From: DASRBN01 sp035294305
GTDB lineage: Bacteria; Chloroflexota; Ktedonobacteria; Ktedonobacterales; Ktedonobacteraceae
Assembly: GCA_035294305.1 (NCBI GenBank)
Contig: DATGLD010000049.1
Coordinates: 201,883 to 265,882, forward strand
Direction of reading: 5' to 3'
DNA length: 64,000 nucleotides
Positions 34,101 through 41,651 of the stretch are shown one piece after another. Made by a program: the position numbers and the translations under genes. The notes beneath the pieces are model-generated. The model was not told where the DNA came from. It saw only the letters and a list, made by a program, of their open reading frames with translations, and made no database searches. Numbering within the stretch: position 1 is the first letter of the stretch; every line of letters starts with the position of its first letter.

Positions 34101-34524
34101 TGGCCCGCATTATTATTCGGGCGGCACGGAGGCCATAGGGGAGGCCGGCCCATCATCCCACAACGCCTATGCATTCGCCGAAGGTTACACGGCCAACAAC
34201 TTTACGGAATTTCTGACATTGCAAAACCCGACCAATGCCGATGAAACGGTCGCCGTTACGATGTTCGCCGATACTTACGTCATCCAGCAACAGATCGTGG
34301 TGAAGGCGCACAGCCGCCATACGCTCGACATCAACAACTATATCGTCCCGATTGCGCAGTCGCACGACAATGGAGGCGCGAATGCCTACGCCGTTTCCAT
34401 CATCGTGCAGTCCCTGGGCAACGGGACGACGATAGTGGTCGAACGCCCCATGTACTTCGATTTCTATGGAGATCAAGGAGGCACGGACGTGATCGGCTTT
34501 ACAGGGGAAGGCTGTCAATGTTGA
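31147..34524 (+). CDS. Exported sedolisin (S53) protease with four C-terminal repeats
   Basis: 1125 residues. A membrane anchor or signal (about 47-66) precedes a pro-kumamolisin activation domain (about 95-245, with YHRYLTPAQVTDVFGP). The S53 catalytic domain follows (about 255-645). The triad reads E335 and D339 (EVELDAEL) and S552 (GGTSAAAPMW), with the oxyanion D419 in AASGDSGSAG. FHDVTTGNN and YDMATGLGSYN form the calcium site. After it, four units of about 115-120 residues begin near 658, 771, 887 and 1007, with the pattern FAEG...EFLTLENP...IVVERPMYF...GTDV. They are probably beta-sandwich adhesion or substrate-binding domains. An acid-active peptidase is expected. AAGAGG lies 5 nt before the ATG. 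Confidence 0.92.
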   Translation: MPIDESGPSSHKKPLQSGNRYGLRGVSTWPPASRPPAESPRWKIRPRIIFPLLAILLIVGALSWRFGGNFIHAAPAGGSVTFPGTVSPIIKRSHLQGPADPNQQISLSIGLRLSNADGLKHYVEDITNPKSLNYHRYLTPAQVTDVFGPDKTTYNALLQFLQQSGFTIKATYRHRLLITFSGTVGQVESVFHVRINNYTAPDGHQFYANPGDPQLPATLAGAVLSISGLNNALRWQHATLDEKNLPSNPQGASVSCLGHGSSYLTPDQTASAYNLNGLYSAGYSGEGQTVALFELATYQMSDLTNYASCFGHAHPTIQTVVAGTGKVPTDDGVAEVELDAELVLSAAPQLGVLRIYEAANDPSDYNAEWAQVVQDAVPVISTSWGACESEIGQQEAQQENAFFMEAVAQGQNIFAASGDSGSAGCYFDGSPSSILNAGDPGAQPFVTGVGGTTLTLNGPSYGSETTWNNNYGASGGGISQYWQLPTWQIAPGVINGYSSRTPCNAPQGSFCRETPDVSLNADPTTGYLIYCTSPAVSYCKNNGPWVVIGGTSAAAPMWAAMMTLTNEMSLKTGGFNIGFVAPLLYQVGNNQSSYSASFHDVTTGNNDYKGLNNGVYPATANYDMATGLGSYNAFTLATNLVSLALNQSGSRSAPASKTWYFAEGSVGGSFQEFLTLENPNTSQAATVSVTYLFQSRSPVTINHTVPASSRFTVNVNSDLNIPPSGSHQSISAVVQVTSGPAIIAERPMYFNFQGIQSGTDVLGATAPGQSFFFSYADTRQSGRSYYSYVTMLNPSSTQTATATITYYTGSCGQNGQPACPQQVVSIPPLHRGTGAPPANSQVSVYVTSNLPIVVERPMYFRDTIPNAGGLTTGAASVVGVPVPGNDWLFAEGYTAKDFQEYFELANFDSSTPATATIKLEYSNGHTQAIQVTVPPLGRYVLDVNQANAHPYGACDVNPCQTTNDSSAEITSTGPIVADRLMYFHFGPHYYSGGTEAIGEAGPSSHNAYAFAEGYTANNFTEFLTLQNPTNADETVAVTMFADTYVIQQQIVVKAHSRHTLDINNYIVPIAQSHDNGGANAYAVSIIVQSLGNGTTIVVERPMYFDFYGDQGGTDVIGFTGEGCQC

Positions 34525-34548
34525 TCAGCATTCGTGTGTGATTCCTCC

Positions 34549-34574
34549 AGGGCACCCACCGGGGTGCCCTTTTT
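34549..34574 (+). terminator. Rho-independent terminator of the sedolisin gene
   Basis: AGGGCACCC (34549-34557) pairs with GGGTGCCCT (34562-34570), a 4-nt loop, and a run of T follows. It lies 25 nt after the stop codon and just before the convergent gene end. Confidence 0.85.
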
Positions 34575-34581
34575 GGATCAT

Positions 34582-36120
34582 TTACACCACATACCGGTAC
34601 AAATCCACCTCGTTCTTGTCCGTTCCCATATACCATATAACCATGCCGGCGCTTGTGTTGCTGGGGGTTACCTCAGCAACAAAGCCGTAGGCAGGGGGAG
34701 TTACTACGTGGCTCCACTTGTTAGCAAAAGGGTCGTAACGCTGGATATATGGCGAGGGCGCTGCTACGAATGCACGCGAGGACAAAGGCTGCCCCTGGCT
34801 GTAAGGATGGGCACTTGTGGTTGCCTGCCCCGGAATGCTTATGGATGCTTGCGGTGTGCTGGTGACCGGCGTCACAGGAACGGCTGTACCCGGCACGACT
34901 GTCGGGCTGCCCACTGCGGCATACAGGCCCCCGAGTATAAGCTGACCATGAGCCGTGACAAACCAGTTGCTCAAGCCGAAGAGGCCGGTGGGAGGAGCTA
35001 CATCGTGCCACGTGATTCCGGCATCGGTGCTCACATAGAGCTGGAAAGAGCCTGCGACGGCTGGATAGGCCGGTGATTGTGGCAGGAGATTGGGCGGGCC
35101 GGCAAGAGGCAATGGGCCGCTTATACCGCCAGTATAGAGGATATCTGGCTGGCCGGTGGCTATTTGAACCTGCGAGCGGAAAGGCAGATTATCCAGCGCC
35201 ATGTGCCAGGTGGCCCCGCCATCAGTCGTCTTATAGAGTTTTTCGTCAGAGCCGATGGCAGATGCGCGAACATCTGCGGCCCCAGCGGTCTTTGCGACCG
35301 GTGGCAGCCAGGGCAGACCCAATAACTCATAGACGGCGTTGGGATTGGATGGATCGACGACATAATCGAAAGTTCCCAGGTGGGTGGAACTTAATTGGGC
35401 ATCGAATACTGACCAGTTATGCCCACCATCGGCGCTGGTAATGACGCGCGACAGGATGCCATAGGGTGGCTGGTGTACATAGGGCTGATTTTCTAACAGC
35501 GTCCATTGCAACGCAAAGAGGCGGTTCCCTGCCATGCGCAATTCCTGCACGTACCATGGCATGGTGCCATTCCCGTTCAGCGCGTGCAGCACCGGCGAAA
35601 TCGTTTCCCAGGTCTGGCCGCCATTGGTACTATGCTTCAAAACTTCGGAGGACCGCCCATTTCCCCCGTCCGTTACTACATAGACCTCATTGCCGTTGGC
35701 GGGGTTGACGGCAACCTGGCAACTTGCACTCAGGGCCGCCATCTTGCCCACATCTTGCCAGTGCGTTCCAAAGTCTGTGCTGTGCAGCAACGCCACGGGT
35801 CCCGTTCCTGATTGTCCATTTCCACCTGATTCAATAGTCGCGCATGCGTATAGGTCGGCAGGGTTAATGCTTGCGGCCACTAATGATGTGATGCTATAGC
35901 CTTTCAACACCAGTTGCCAGCGCCCGCTGGGAGGCGTGGGGCTCGTCTGGGCGCTACCATGTTGCCTGGCCTGCGCGAAGACAAACGCGGTCAGACCAAT
36001 TACCAGCGCCACCACAACAACAGCGCCAAATCCGGCCAGCCATCCCTTGTCTCGCGGGCGAGTATTCCGTTGCTGAGAAGCAGGTCCGCTATATATCGTA
36101 TCATTATCATGTGTCTTCAT
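34582..36120 (-). CDS. Membrane-anchored Asp-box (BNR) beta-propeller protein
   Basis: About 512 residues. A short cytosolic part and one membrane helix (GWLAGFGAVVVVALVIGLTAF) present a large exported domain. At least five Asp-box turns are visible: STDFGTHWQ, STNGGQTWE, SADGGHNWS, TTDGGATWH and STDAGITWH. They mark a sialidase/VPS10-like propeller. None of the arginine-triad or Tyr/Glu features of true sialidases could be placed, so I do not call it an enzyme. A Pro/Thr/Val-rich stretch lies near the C-terminus. The start at 36120 has AGGAG 7 nt upstream. It is convergent with the sedolisin gene. Confidence 0.8.
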   Translation of the reverse strand: MKTHDNDTIYSGPASQQRNTRPRDKGWLAGFGAVVVVALVIGLTAFVFAQARQHGSAQTSPTPPSGRWQLVLKGYSITSLVAASINPADLYACATIESGGNGQSGTGPVALLHSTDFGTHWQDVGKMAALSASCQVAVNPANGNEVYVVTDGGNGRSSEVLKHSTNGGQTWETISPVLHALNGNGTMPWYVQELRMAGNRLFALQWTLLENQPYVHQPPYGILSRVITSADGGHNWSVFDAQLSSTHLGTFDYVVDPSNPNAVYELLGLPWLPPVAKTAGAADVRASAIGSDEKLYKTTDGGATWHMALDNLPFRSQVQIATGQPDILYTGGISGPLPLAGPPNLLPQSPAYPAVAGSFQLYVSTDAGITWHDVAPPTGLFGLSNWFVTAHGQLILGGLYAAVGSPTVVPGTAVPVTPVTSTPQASISIPGQATTSAHPYSQGQPLSSRAFVAAPSPYIQRYDPFANKWSHVVTPPAYGFVAEVTPSNTSAGMVIWYMGTDKNEVDLYRYVV

Positions 36121-36313
36121 CTGCTTACTCCTGCCCATTTCCTGATAGAACTATCAACCGTTGATTCATAACTATGACGAAGGTGAGCATAAAGAAGTTC
36201 CTGGATCAACATTGACAGAGCGCCCCGGCAGGAATAAGATATGCTCGGTGAATCAAAAGCGTAGGAGCATCTTTTACAGGTAACCCCAAGAGCCTGGCAC
36301 TAAGGAACGCAAG

Positions 36314-36898
36314 ATGTCACAAACATATGATAGTAAGGGTAATGACTCAGCATCCGGCAATGATGATCAGGATGAACTGGAACGCTTACTGCTGGAAGGC
36401 GTGAGTCTACCCGAAGATATTGTAGAGACCCAACCGGCGCAGGATATCCGGACGACGCCGTCCCAGTATGGCGAAGACGAAGAGGATGAGGAGGAAGCTC
36501 CCGCAGGTAGCGATATCCAGGGCGCGATTGGATTATTCGCGGAGGCCGCGCAGGACATGGCGACTGCCGGTGTAGAATTGGGACTGGGACGCCACTTTGC
36601 CTGCGTCGATTTCTGTAACCAGGCAGTGGAAAAGTCGGCTCAGGCTGTGAGCCTGCGTCGTTTTGGTCGCCGCTCCATGTATGACCACGATTTGCGGTCG
36701 CTGGGCGCACTGGTAGGCGCTCCTCCAGATATTCAAGAAGAGATGGCAAAATTGACGCCATTTCATCCTGAAGCGTTCTACGCCGCTACTCCACCGGAAG
36801 AAGCAGACGAAGTGATTAGCGCGGAACAGGCAAATTCCTACGTACAAAGCGCTCGCCGCGTTGTGCGTTGGGCCAGAAATATTGTTTTAGGCCCATAG
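36314..36898 (+). CDS. HEPN-domain protein with acidic N-terminus
   Basis: 194 residues. The first 65 are disordered and very acidic (GEDEEDEEEAPAG). Residues about 66-190 form a HEPN helical bundle: DIQGAIGLFAEAAQDMATAG, then HFACVDFCNQAVEKSAQAV, then RSMYDHDLRSLGALV and a last helix SYVQSARRVVRWARNIV. RSMYDH fits an Rx4-6H pattern typical of HEPN RNases, though here it lies at the start of the third helix. No MNT nucleotidyltransferase gene is adjacent, so it is not a standard HEPN-MNT toxin-antitoxin pair. AAGGAACGCAAG precedes the ATG. Role unknown. Confidence 0.8.
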   Translation: MSQTYDSKGNDSASGNDDQDELERLLLEGVSLPEDIVETQPAQDIRTTPSQYGEDEEDEEEAPAGSDIQGAIGLFAEAAQDMATAGVELGLGRHFACVDFCNQAVEKSAQAVSLRRFGRRSMYDHDLRSLGALVGAPPDIQEEMAKLTPFHPEAFYAATPPEEADEVISAEQANSYVQSARRVVRWARNIVLGP

Positions 36899-36955
36899 GG
36901 CCCGATTGATCGCGGCCATCGTCGATTGAACGGCGCCGTATAGCAGGCGAGCAAG

Positions 36956-36980
36956 CAGGTGACCGCAAGGGTTGCCCTGG
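36956..36980. repeat. Diverged GACCGCAAGGG intergenic repeat
   Basis: CAGGTGACCGCAAGGGTTGC followed by CCTGG resembles the complement of the GCCCTTGTGGTCGCC repeat. It lies between the HEPN gene and ppdK. Confidence 0.35.
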
Positions 36981-37017
36981 AGGCAATCAGGCAGCATAAA
37001 AAGATAGGGAGGTTCAT

Positions 37018-39798
37018 TTGACAACACAAATCACACGATCAGGATTGGATGAAGCCGTAAAGAATTCGCCACGTAAATGGGTCTATTTATTTAGTGAGGG
37101 CAATGCCAGGATGCGTGACCTGCTGGGTGGGAAGGGCGCGGGCGTGGCGGAGATGACGAACGCCGGATTGCCTGTACCCCCCGGCTTCACGATTACCACG
37201 GAGGCATGTAACGCCTATTATGAATCCGGCAAGAAGTTCCCGCCGGGCATGTGGGAACAGGCGCTTGAGGCGCTCAAGATTGTGGAGCAGCAGACGGGCA
37301 AAGGCTTTGGCCGGCAAGACAATCCGCTGCTGGTTTCTGTGCGCTCAGGGGCCAAATTCTCCATGCCGGGCATGATGGATACCGTACTCAATCTGGGCAT
37401 CAACGACGACACGGTAAAGGGGCTGGTTGAGCTGACGGGAGATGAGCGCTTCGCCTACGACGCCTACCGTCGTTTCATTCAGATGTTCAGCAAAATCGTG
37501 CTGGATATTGATCCGCAGGCATTTGAGGAAGTGCTGGACAACTATAAAGAGCGCGCAGGCGTCAAGACCGATGCCGAGATTCCGGCCAATGATCTGAAAC
37601 AGATGGCCGGCGAATTCAAGCAGATTGCCGAACGGCAGTCCGGTGAGCCTTTTCCCACCGATGTCTACCAGCAATTAAGCAAAGCAATCGAAGCGGTTTT
37701 CTCGTCGTGGAACAACAAACGCGCCATCGATTACCGCAATTTCAACAAGATCCCCCATGATCTGGGCACCGCGGTCAACGTGCAGAGCATGGTTTTCGGT
37801 AACATGGGCAACGACAGCGGCACGGGCGTGGCATTTACGCGCAATCCCAGCACCGGCGAGAAGAAACTTTACGGCGAGTACCTGCTGAACGCGCAGGGCG
37901 AAGATGTCGTGGCCGGTATTCGCACGCCATCGCCGATCAGCCGCCTGGAACAAGATTTACCGGATGTCTACCGGCAGTTCCAGGAAATAGCGCAGCGCCT
38001 CGAGCAGCATTATCACGATATGCAGGACCTGGAGTTCACGGTCGAAAAGGGTCGCCTCTACATGCTCCAGACGCGCTCGGCCAAGCGCACCGCGCAGGCC
38101 GCCGTGAAGGTTGCGGTGGATATGGTCGAGGAAGGACTGATTTCCCAGCAGGAGGCAGTGCAGCGCGTCGATCCTTTCCAGGTGTACCAGTTGTTGCTGC
38201 CGCGCTTCGATGAGAACCAGAAGAAGCAGGCCGAGAAAGAGGGCCGGTTGCTGGCGAAAGGATTGAACGCCTCGCCCGGCGCTGCCAGGGGGAAGGCCGT
38301 GTTCGACGCTGACCGCGCCGAGCAAATGGGCAAGGCCGGTACGCCGGTTGTGCTGGTGCGGCCCGAGACAAGTCCCGATGACGTACACGGCATGCTGGTC
38401 GCAAAAGGCGTATTGACGGCACGTGGAGGCGCTACCAGTCACGCAGCAGTCGTGGCGCGCGGCCTGGGTCTGCCGTGCGTGGCCGGCTGCGAGGGCATCA
38501 GGGTAAGTGAAGCCGAACATCTCTTCCGCGTCGTCGATGGCACGCAGGTCATTCACGAGGGAGACGACATCTCGATTGACGGCACCACCGGCGAGGTATT
38601 CGCGGGCATAATCGCCACCGTCGACCCCGATTTTGAGAAGGAGGCCGATCTGCGCAAGCTGCTCGGCTGGGCCGATAAATTCCGCAGGCTGGGCGTATGG
38701 GCGAACGCGGATTATCCTCGTGACGCCCGGCGCGCTGTGACCTTCGGCGCTGAGGGCATCGGGCTATGCCGCACAGAGCATATGTTCATGGAGCAGGAGC
38801 GCCTGCCAATCGTGCAGAAGATGATCCTGGCCAAGAACAAAGAAGAGCGTCAGGCTGCCCTCGACCAACTGCTGCCATTCCAGCGCGGCGACTTCAAGGG
38901 CATCTTCGAGGCCATGATCAACCCCGAGACCGGCGATGGCTATCCCGTCGTCATTCGCCTGATCGATCCGCCGCTGCACGAATTCCTGCCATCATATGAA
39001 GACCTGCTGGTCGAGGTGACGCGCCTGGAGACCGGGGGTGGCCACGAGCAGGAGCTGAAGGAAAAGCGTGAGATGCTGGACGCAGTTGGGGCCATGCGCG
39101 AAATGAATCCCATGCTCGGCCTGCGTGGATGCCGCCTGGGACTGATTTTCCCTGAGATCAACGTCATGCAGACGCGCGCCATCCTGGAGGCCGCGCTGGA
39201 GGTTGCGCGCGGGGGCAAGAAATTGCAGCCGAAGATCATGATCCCGCTCGTCGGGCATGTGAACGAGCTGAAAGAGGTACGCCGCCAGCTTGAGGGAGTG
39301 GCGCAGGAGATTACAAAAGAGGCCGGTTCTGCTGTCGAATACAAGTTTGGTACGATGATCGAACTGCCGCGCGCCGCGCTTACCGCCGATCAAATCGCGA
39401 AGGTAGCGCAGTTCTTCAGCTTCGGCACCAATGATCTGACGCAGACCACTTTCGGTTTCAGCCGTGACGACGCCGAGGGCAAGTTCCTGCTGAAATACGT
39501 CGATGGCCTGGAGGAGCCGGGCTTGAAGGAGAAGGTCAAGATTCTGCCGGTCAACCCGTTCCAGACGCTGGACCGCGATGGCGTGGGCCAGCTGGTGCGC
39601 ATGGCCGTCGAGAAAGGCCGCGCCGCCAACCCGCACCTGGAGCTTGGCATCTGCGGCGAACACGGCGGCGACCCCGACAGTATCGAGTTCTTCAACGAGG
39701 TTGGCCTGGACTACGTCAGCTGCTCGCCGTTCCGCGTGCCGGTGGCGAGACTGGCGGCGGCGCAGGCCGCATTGAGCCACAAGGAAAAAGACAAGTAA
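37018..39798 (+). CDS. ppdK: Pyruvate, phosphate dikinase
   Basis: 926 residues from a TTG start with GGAGG 6 nt upstream. The N-terminal ATP-grasp domain (LGGKGAGVAEMTNAGLPVPPGF, then SVRSGAKFSMPGMMDTVLNLG) phosphorylates the swivelling His domain at about residue 474 (GGATSHAAVVARGLGLPCV). The C-terminal TIM barrel binds phosphoenolpyruvate and carries the catalytic Cys in LGICGEHGGDP (about residue 878). It interconverts pyruvate + ATP + Pi with phosphoenolpyruvate + AMP + PPi, which allows gluconeogenesis or PPi-linked glycolysis. No regulatory protein gene (DUF299) is adjacent. Full-length and well conserved. Confidence 0.97.
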   Translation: MTTQITRSGLDEAVKNSPRKWVYLFSEGNARMRDLLGGKGAGVAEMTNAGLPVPPGFTITTEACNAYYESGKKFPPGMWEQALEALKIVEQQTGKGFGRQDNPLLVSVRSGAKFSMPGMMDTVLNLGINDDTVKGLVELTGDERFAYDAYRRFIQMFSKIVLDIDPQAFEEVLDNYKERAGVKTDAEIPANDLKQMAGEFKQIAERQSGEPFPTDVYQQLSKAIEAVFSSWNNKRAIDYRNFNKIPHDLGTAVNVQSMVFGNMGNDSGTGVAFTRNPSTGEKKLYGEYLLNAQGEDVVAGIRTPSPISRLEQDLPDVYRQFQEIAQRLEQHYHDMQDLEFTVEKGRLYMLQTRSAKRTAQAAVKVAVDMVEEGLISQQEAVQRVDPFQVYQLLLPRFDENQKKQAEKEGRLLAKGLNASPGAARGKAVFDADRAEQMGKAGTPVVLVRPETSPDDVHGMLVAKGVLTARGGATSHAAVVARGLGLPCVAGCEGIRVSEAEHLFRVVDGTQVIHEGDDISIDGTTGEVFAGIIATVDPDFEKEADLRKLLGWADKFRRLGVWANADYPRDARRAVTFGAEGIGLCRTEHMFMEQERLPIVQKMILAKNKEERQAALDQLLPFQRGDFKGIFEAMINPETGDGYPVVIRLIDPPLHEFLPSYEDLLVEVTRLETGGGHEQELKEKREMLDAVGAMREMNPMLGLRGCRLGLIFPEINVMQTRAILEAALEVARGGKKLQPKIMIPLVGHVNELKEVRRQLEGVAQEITKEAGSAVEYKFGTMIELPRAALTADQIAKVAQFFSFGTNDLTQTTFGFSRDDAEGKFLLKYVDGLEEPGLKEKVKILPVNPFQTLDRDGVGQLVRMAVEKGRAANPHLELGICGEHGGDPDSIEFFNEVGLDYVSCSPFRVPVARLAAAQAALSHKEKDK

Positions 39799-39799
39799 A

Positions 39800-39854
39800 C
39801 AGGCGACCACAAGAAGATTCTGAGCGTAGCGAAGAATCTTCTTGTGGTCGCCTG
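39800..39854. repeat. Perfect 22-bp hairpin combining two repeat families
   Basis: Arms 39800-39821 and 39833-39854 are exact complements with an 11-nt loop. The outer part is the GGCGACCACAAG repeat and the inner part is AAGATTCT...AGAATCTT of the GAAGAATCT repeat. It lies 2 nt after the ppdK stop, where it may also act as the transcript end, although it has no U-tract. Confidence 0.65.
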
Positions 39855-39871
39855 AAGCCTCAAAATTCCTC

Positions 39872-40399
39872 TTATTCCCAGATTTCATCAAGATGTGATG
39901 CATAATACAAAAGACCACGTTTGTAATATTGAAGGGTTTCATCAGAGGTGGTTTCGAGCAGGTTGGTCAACACGAGTTCCATAGCTTCTTTCTGTTTCTG
40001 CGTGTTGTATAGCGCCAGTGCCAGAAAGACCTGGAGGGCCCGACTCTGTGGAAACTCTTCCAAACCCCGCCGCAACGTTTCTTCTGCTTTCTGATACTCT
40101 CCCAGGACACGATATGTGCTTCCCAGGCCAAGAAAAGCTCTTTCACGTTTCATGAGCTTCGTTGCCGTATCGAGACCGGAGAGTTCTTGTTCAAGAGTTC
40201 GTATGTAAAAAGGTATAGCCTCTCGTTCCAGCCCCAAATTGTCATGAACAATGGCGGCCTGATAAGTAATCTCGGCTTCATTTGGGTAGGCGGCGACCAG
40301 TTCTAAAAGGAGCGTTCGGGCCTCCTCTAGCATGGTTTGATCTTGCTTAGCTCTTCCTGTTTCGCGCAATTGGATTGCTTTTGCTAAACGATCTTGCAT
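39872..40399 (-). CDS. TPR-repeat protein
   Basis: 175 residues, all helical, with about four TPR units. Examples are LLLELVAAYPNEAEITYQAA, LGLEREAIPFYIRTLEQEL, LGSTYRVLGEYQKAEETLRR and FPQSRALQVFLALALYNTQK. No signal, membrane segment or catalytic motif is seen. TPRs of this kind mediate protein contacts. It is bracketed by two large hairpins (39800-39854 and 40457-40528) and no partner gene is obvious. Confidence 0.8.
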   Translation of the reverse strand: MQDRLAKAIQLRETGRAKQDQTMLEEARTLLLELVAAYPNEAEITYQAAIVHDNLGLEREAIPFYIRTLEQELSGLDTATKLMKRERAFLGLGSTYRVLGEYQKAEETLRRGLEEFPQSRALQVFLALALYNTQKQKEAMELVLTNLLETTSDETLQYYKRGLLYYASHLDEIWE

Positions 40400-40456
40400 C
40401 AGTGTTTTCTCTTGCTTATCTAATGAATTTTTCCAATCGAAGTGGGGAATCCGTTC

Positions 40457-40528
40457 GTGTCATGCTGAGCGCAGCGAAGAATCTGCGTCCAGGCTCACTA
40501 AGATTCTTCGCTGCGCTCAGCATGACAC
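40457..40528. repeat. Perfect 28-bp inverted repeat of the GAAGAATCT family
   Basis: Arms 40457-40484 and 40501-40528 are exact reverse complements around a 16-nt loop. The arm contains CATGCTGAGCGCAGCGAAGA. This is the type of short repeat found many times between genes in several bacterial phyla. It lies between the TPR gene promoter and the dehydrogenase 3' end. Confidence 0.75.
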
Positions 40529-40595
40529 GGCCAGAGGCTGATTGCTACATTCGGTTGTCAGATTTCAGCAGGAGTCACGGCCCTGACATTAACAC

Positions 40596-41600
40596 TTATG
40601 AGGAGCTACCGAGTACCTCTGGATTAAGAATATTGGGCGGGCGCTGGCCGAGATGATAGGCGATAATATTATCGCTTGCCATGGTTGCCATTAACGTGCG
40701 CGTGCGCAGCGAGGCGCTGGCAATATGCGGTAAAAGCACCACGTTCTCCATGGTCAGCAGTGCGGGTTCGACGTCCGGCTCGTTCTCAAATACGTCCAGG
40801 CCTGCGCCGGCAATCGTTCCGGCCTGCAGCGCTTTGACCAGCGCTTTCTCATCCACAATCGGCCCGCGCGCCGTGTTGATCAGGATGGCAGTCGGCTTCA
40901 TGAGCTTCAACTCGCGTTCGCTGATCAGATGGTGTGTGGATGGCATGTAGGGTGTGTGAACACTGATAAAGTCGGCTTGCTGTAGCACCGCGTCAAACGG
41001 CATGTAGGTGACGGAGTACTTGCGTTCCTCTTCCTCTGGCATGCGATAGACATCGTAATAGATCACTTTCATGTCGAAGCCGCTGGAACGTTTCGCCACC
41101 AGCTTGCCGATGCGCCCGGCTCCGATCAGCCCAAGCGTCGAACCATGTACCTCGGCCCCACAGAAGAGCAGAGGCCCCCAACCGTGATATTTGCCCGCGC
41201 GCAGGAAACGTTCCGCTTCGGGAATGCGGCGTGCTACGGCCATCAACAGGGCAAAAGCCAGGTCGGCAGTCGTATCGGAAAGGACGCCAGGTGTATTGCT
41301 GACAGCTATTCCCAGGCGTGTGGCCGCTTCAACATCGATGTTGTTGTAGCCCACGGCCATATTCGCTACCATCTTTAAGCGCGGTGTGGCTGAAGCGCAT
41401 GCTTCTAAGAAGCGCGCGTCGATGTTATCGGTGAGCAAGCAGTAAATATAGTCGTGGCCGGGGCCACGTCGCAGCAATTCTTCATAAGGCCAGATAACCC
41501 CTTCGTCCATATTGGCTTCTACATCGCCGATTTCCTCCAGTGGTGGATAGGCAGGGTCTGGAACTTTCTGTGTCACGAGAATCCTTGGACGATCCGGCAT
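40596..41600 (-). CDS. D-2-hydroxyacid dehydrogenase (glyoxylate/hydroxypyruvate reductase type)
   Basis: 334 residues. The NAD(P)-binding motif is LGLIGAGRIGKLVAKR. The catalytic Arg lies in LINTARGPIVDEKAL, the Glu in DVFENEPDVEP and the His in LLPHIASAS, the Arg-Glu-His set of the family. MVANMAVGYNNIDVEAA belongs to the substrate domain and is typical of glyoxylate/hydroxypyruvate reductases. It reduces a 2-oxoacid to the D-2-hydroxyacid. The exact substrate is not determined. It is 51 bp downstream of a GT2 gene on the same strand and may share its transcript without functional link. Confidence 0.92.
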   Translation of the reverse strand: MPDRPRILVTQKVPDPAYPPLEEIGDVEANMDEGVIWPYEELLRRGPGHDYIYCLLTDNIDARFLEACASATPRLKMVANMAVGYNNIDVEAATRLGIAVSNTPGVLSDTTADLAFALLMAVARRIPEAERFLRAGKYHGWGPLLFCGAEVHGSTLGLIGAGRIGKLVAKRSSGFDMKVIYYDVYRMPEEEERKYSVTYMPFDAVLQQADFISVHTPYMPSTHHLISERELKLMKPTAILINTARGPIVDEKALVKALQAGTIAGAGLDVFENEPDVEPALLTMENVVLLPHIASASLRTRTLMATMASDNIIAYHLGQRPPNILNPEVLGSSS

Positions 41601-41651
41601 AATAATAACCTCCCTGTTATATAGAGGCGGCCTCCTCGCGGTCGCCTTTCC

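Noticed and set aside
34582..36120. Secreted sialidase
   Set aside because: Asp-boxes are clear, but the catalytic arginine triad and Tyr/Glu pair of sialidases could not be placed.
36314..36898. HEPN-MNT toxin-antitoxin system
   Set aside because: No nucleotidyltransferase-fold gene lies next to the HEPN gene. The neighbours are a propeller protein and ppdK.
38992..39942. Open frame of 316 codons on the strand opposite ppdK (also a 199-codon frame at 37957-38556)
   Set aside because: It is antisense to a highly conserved enzyme, is rich in His, Arg and Leu without any domain, and is explained by the third-position GC bias of ppdK.
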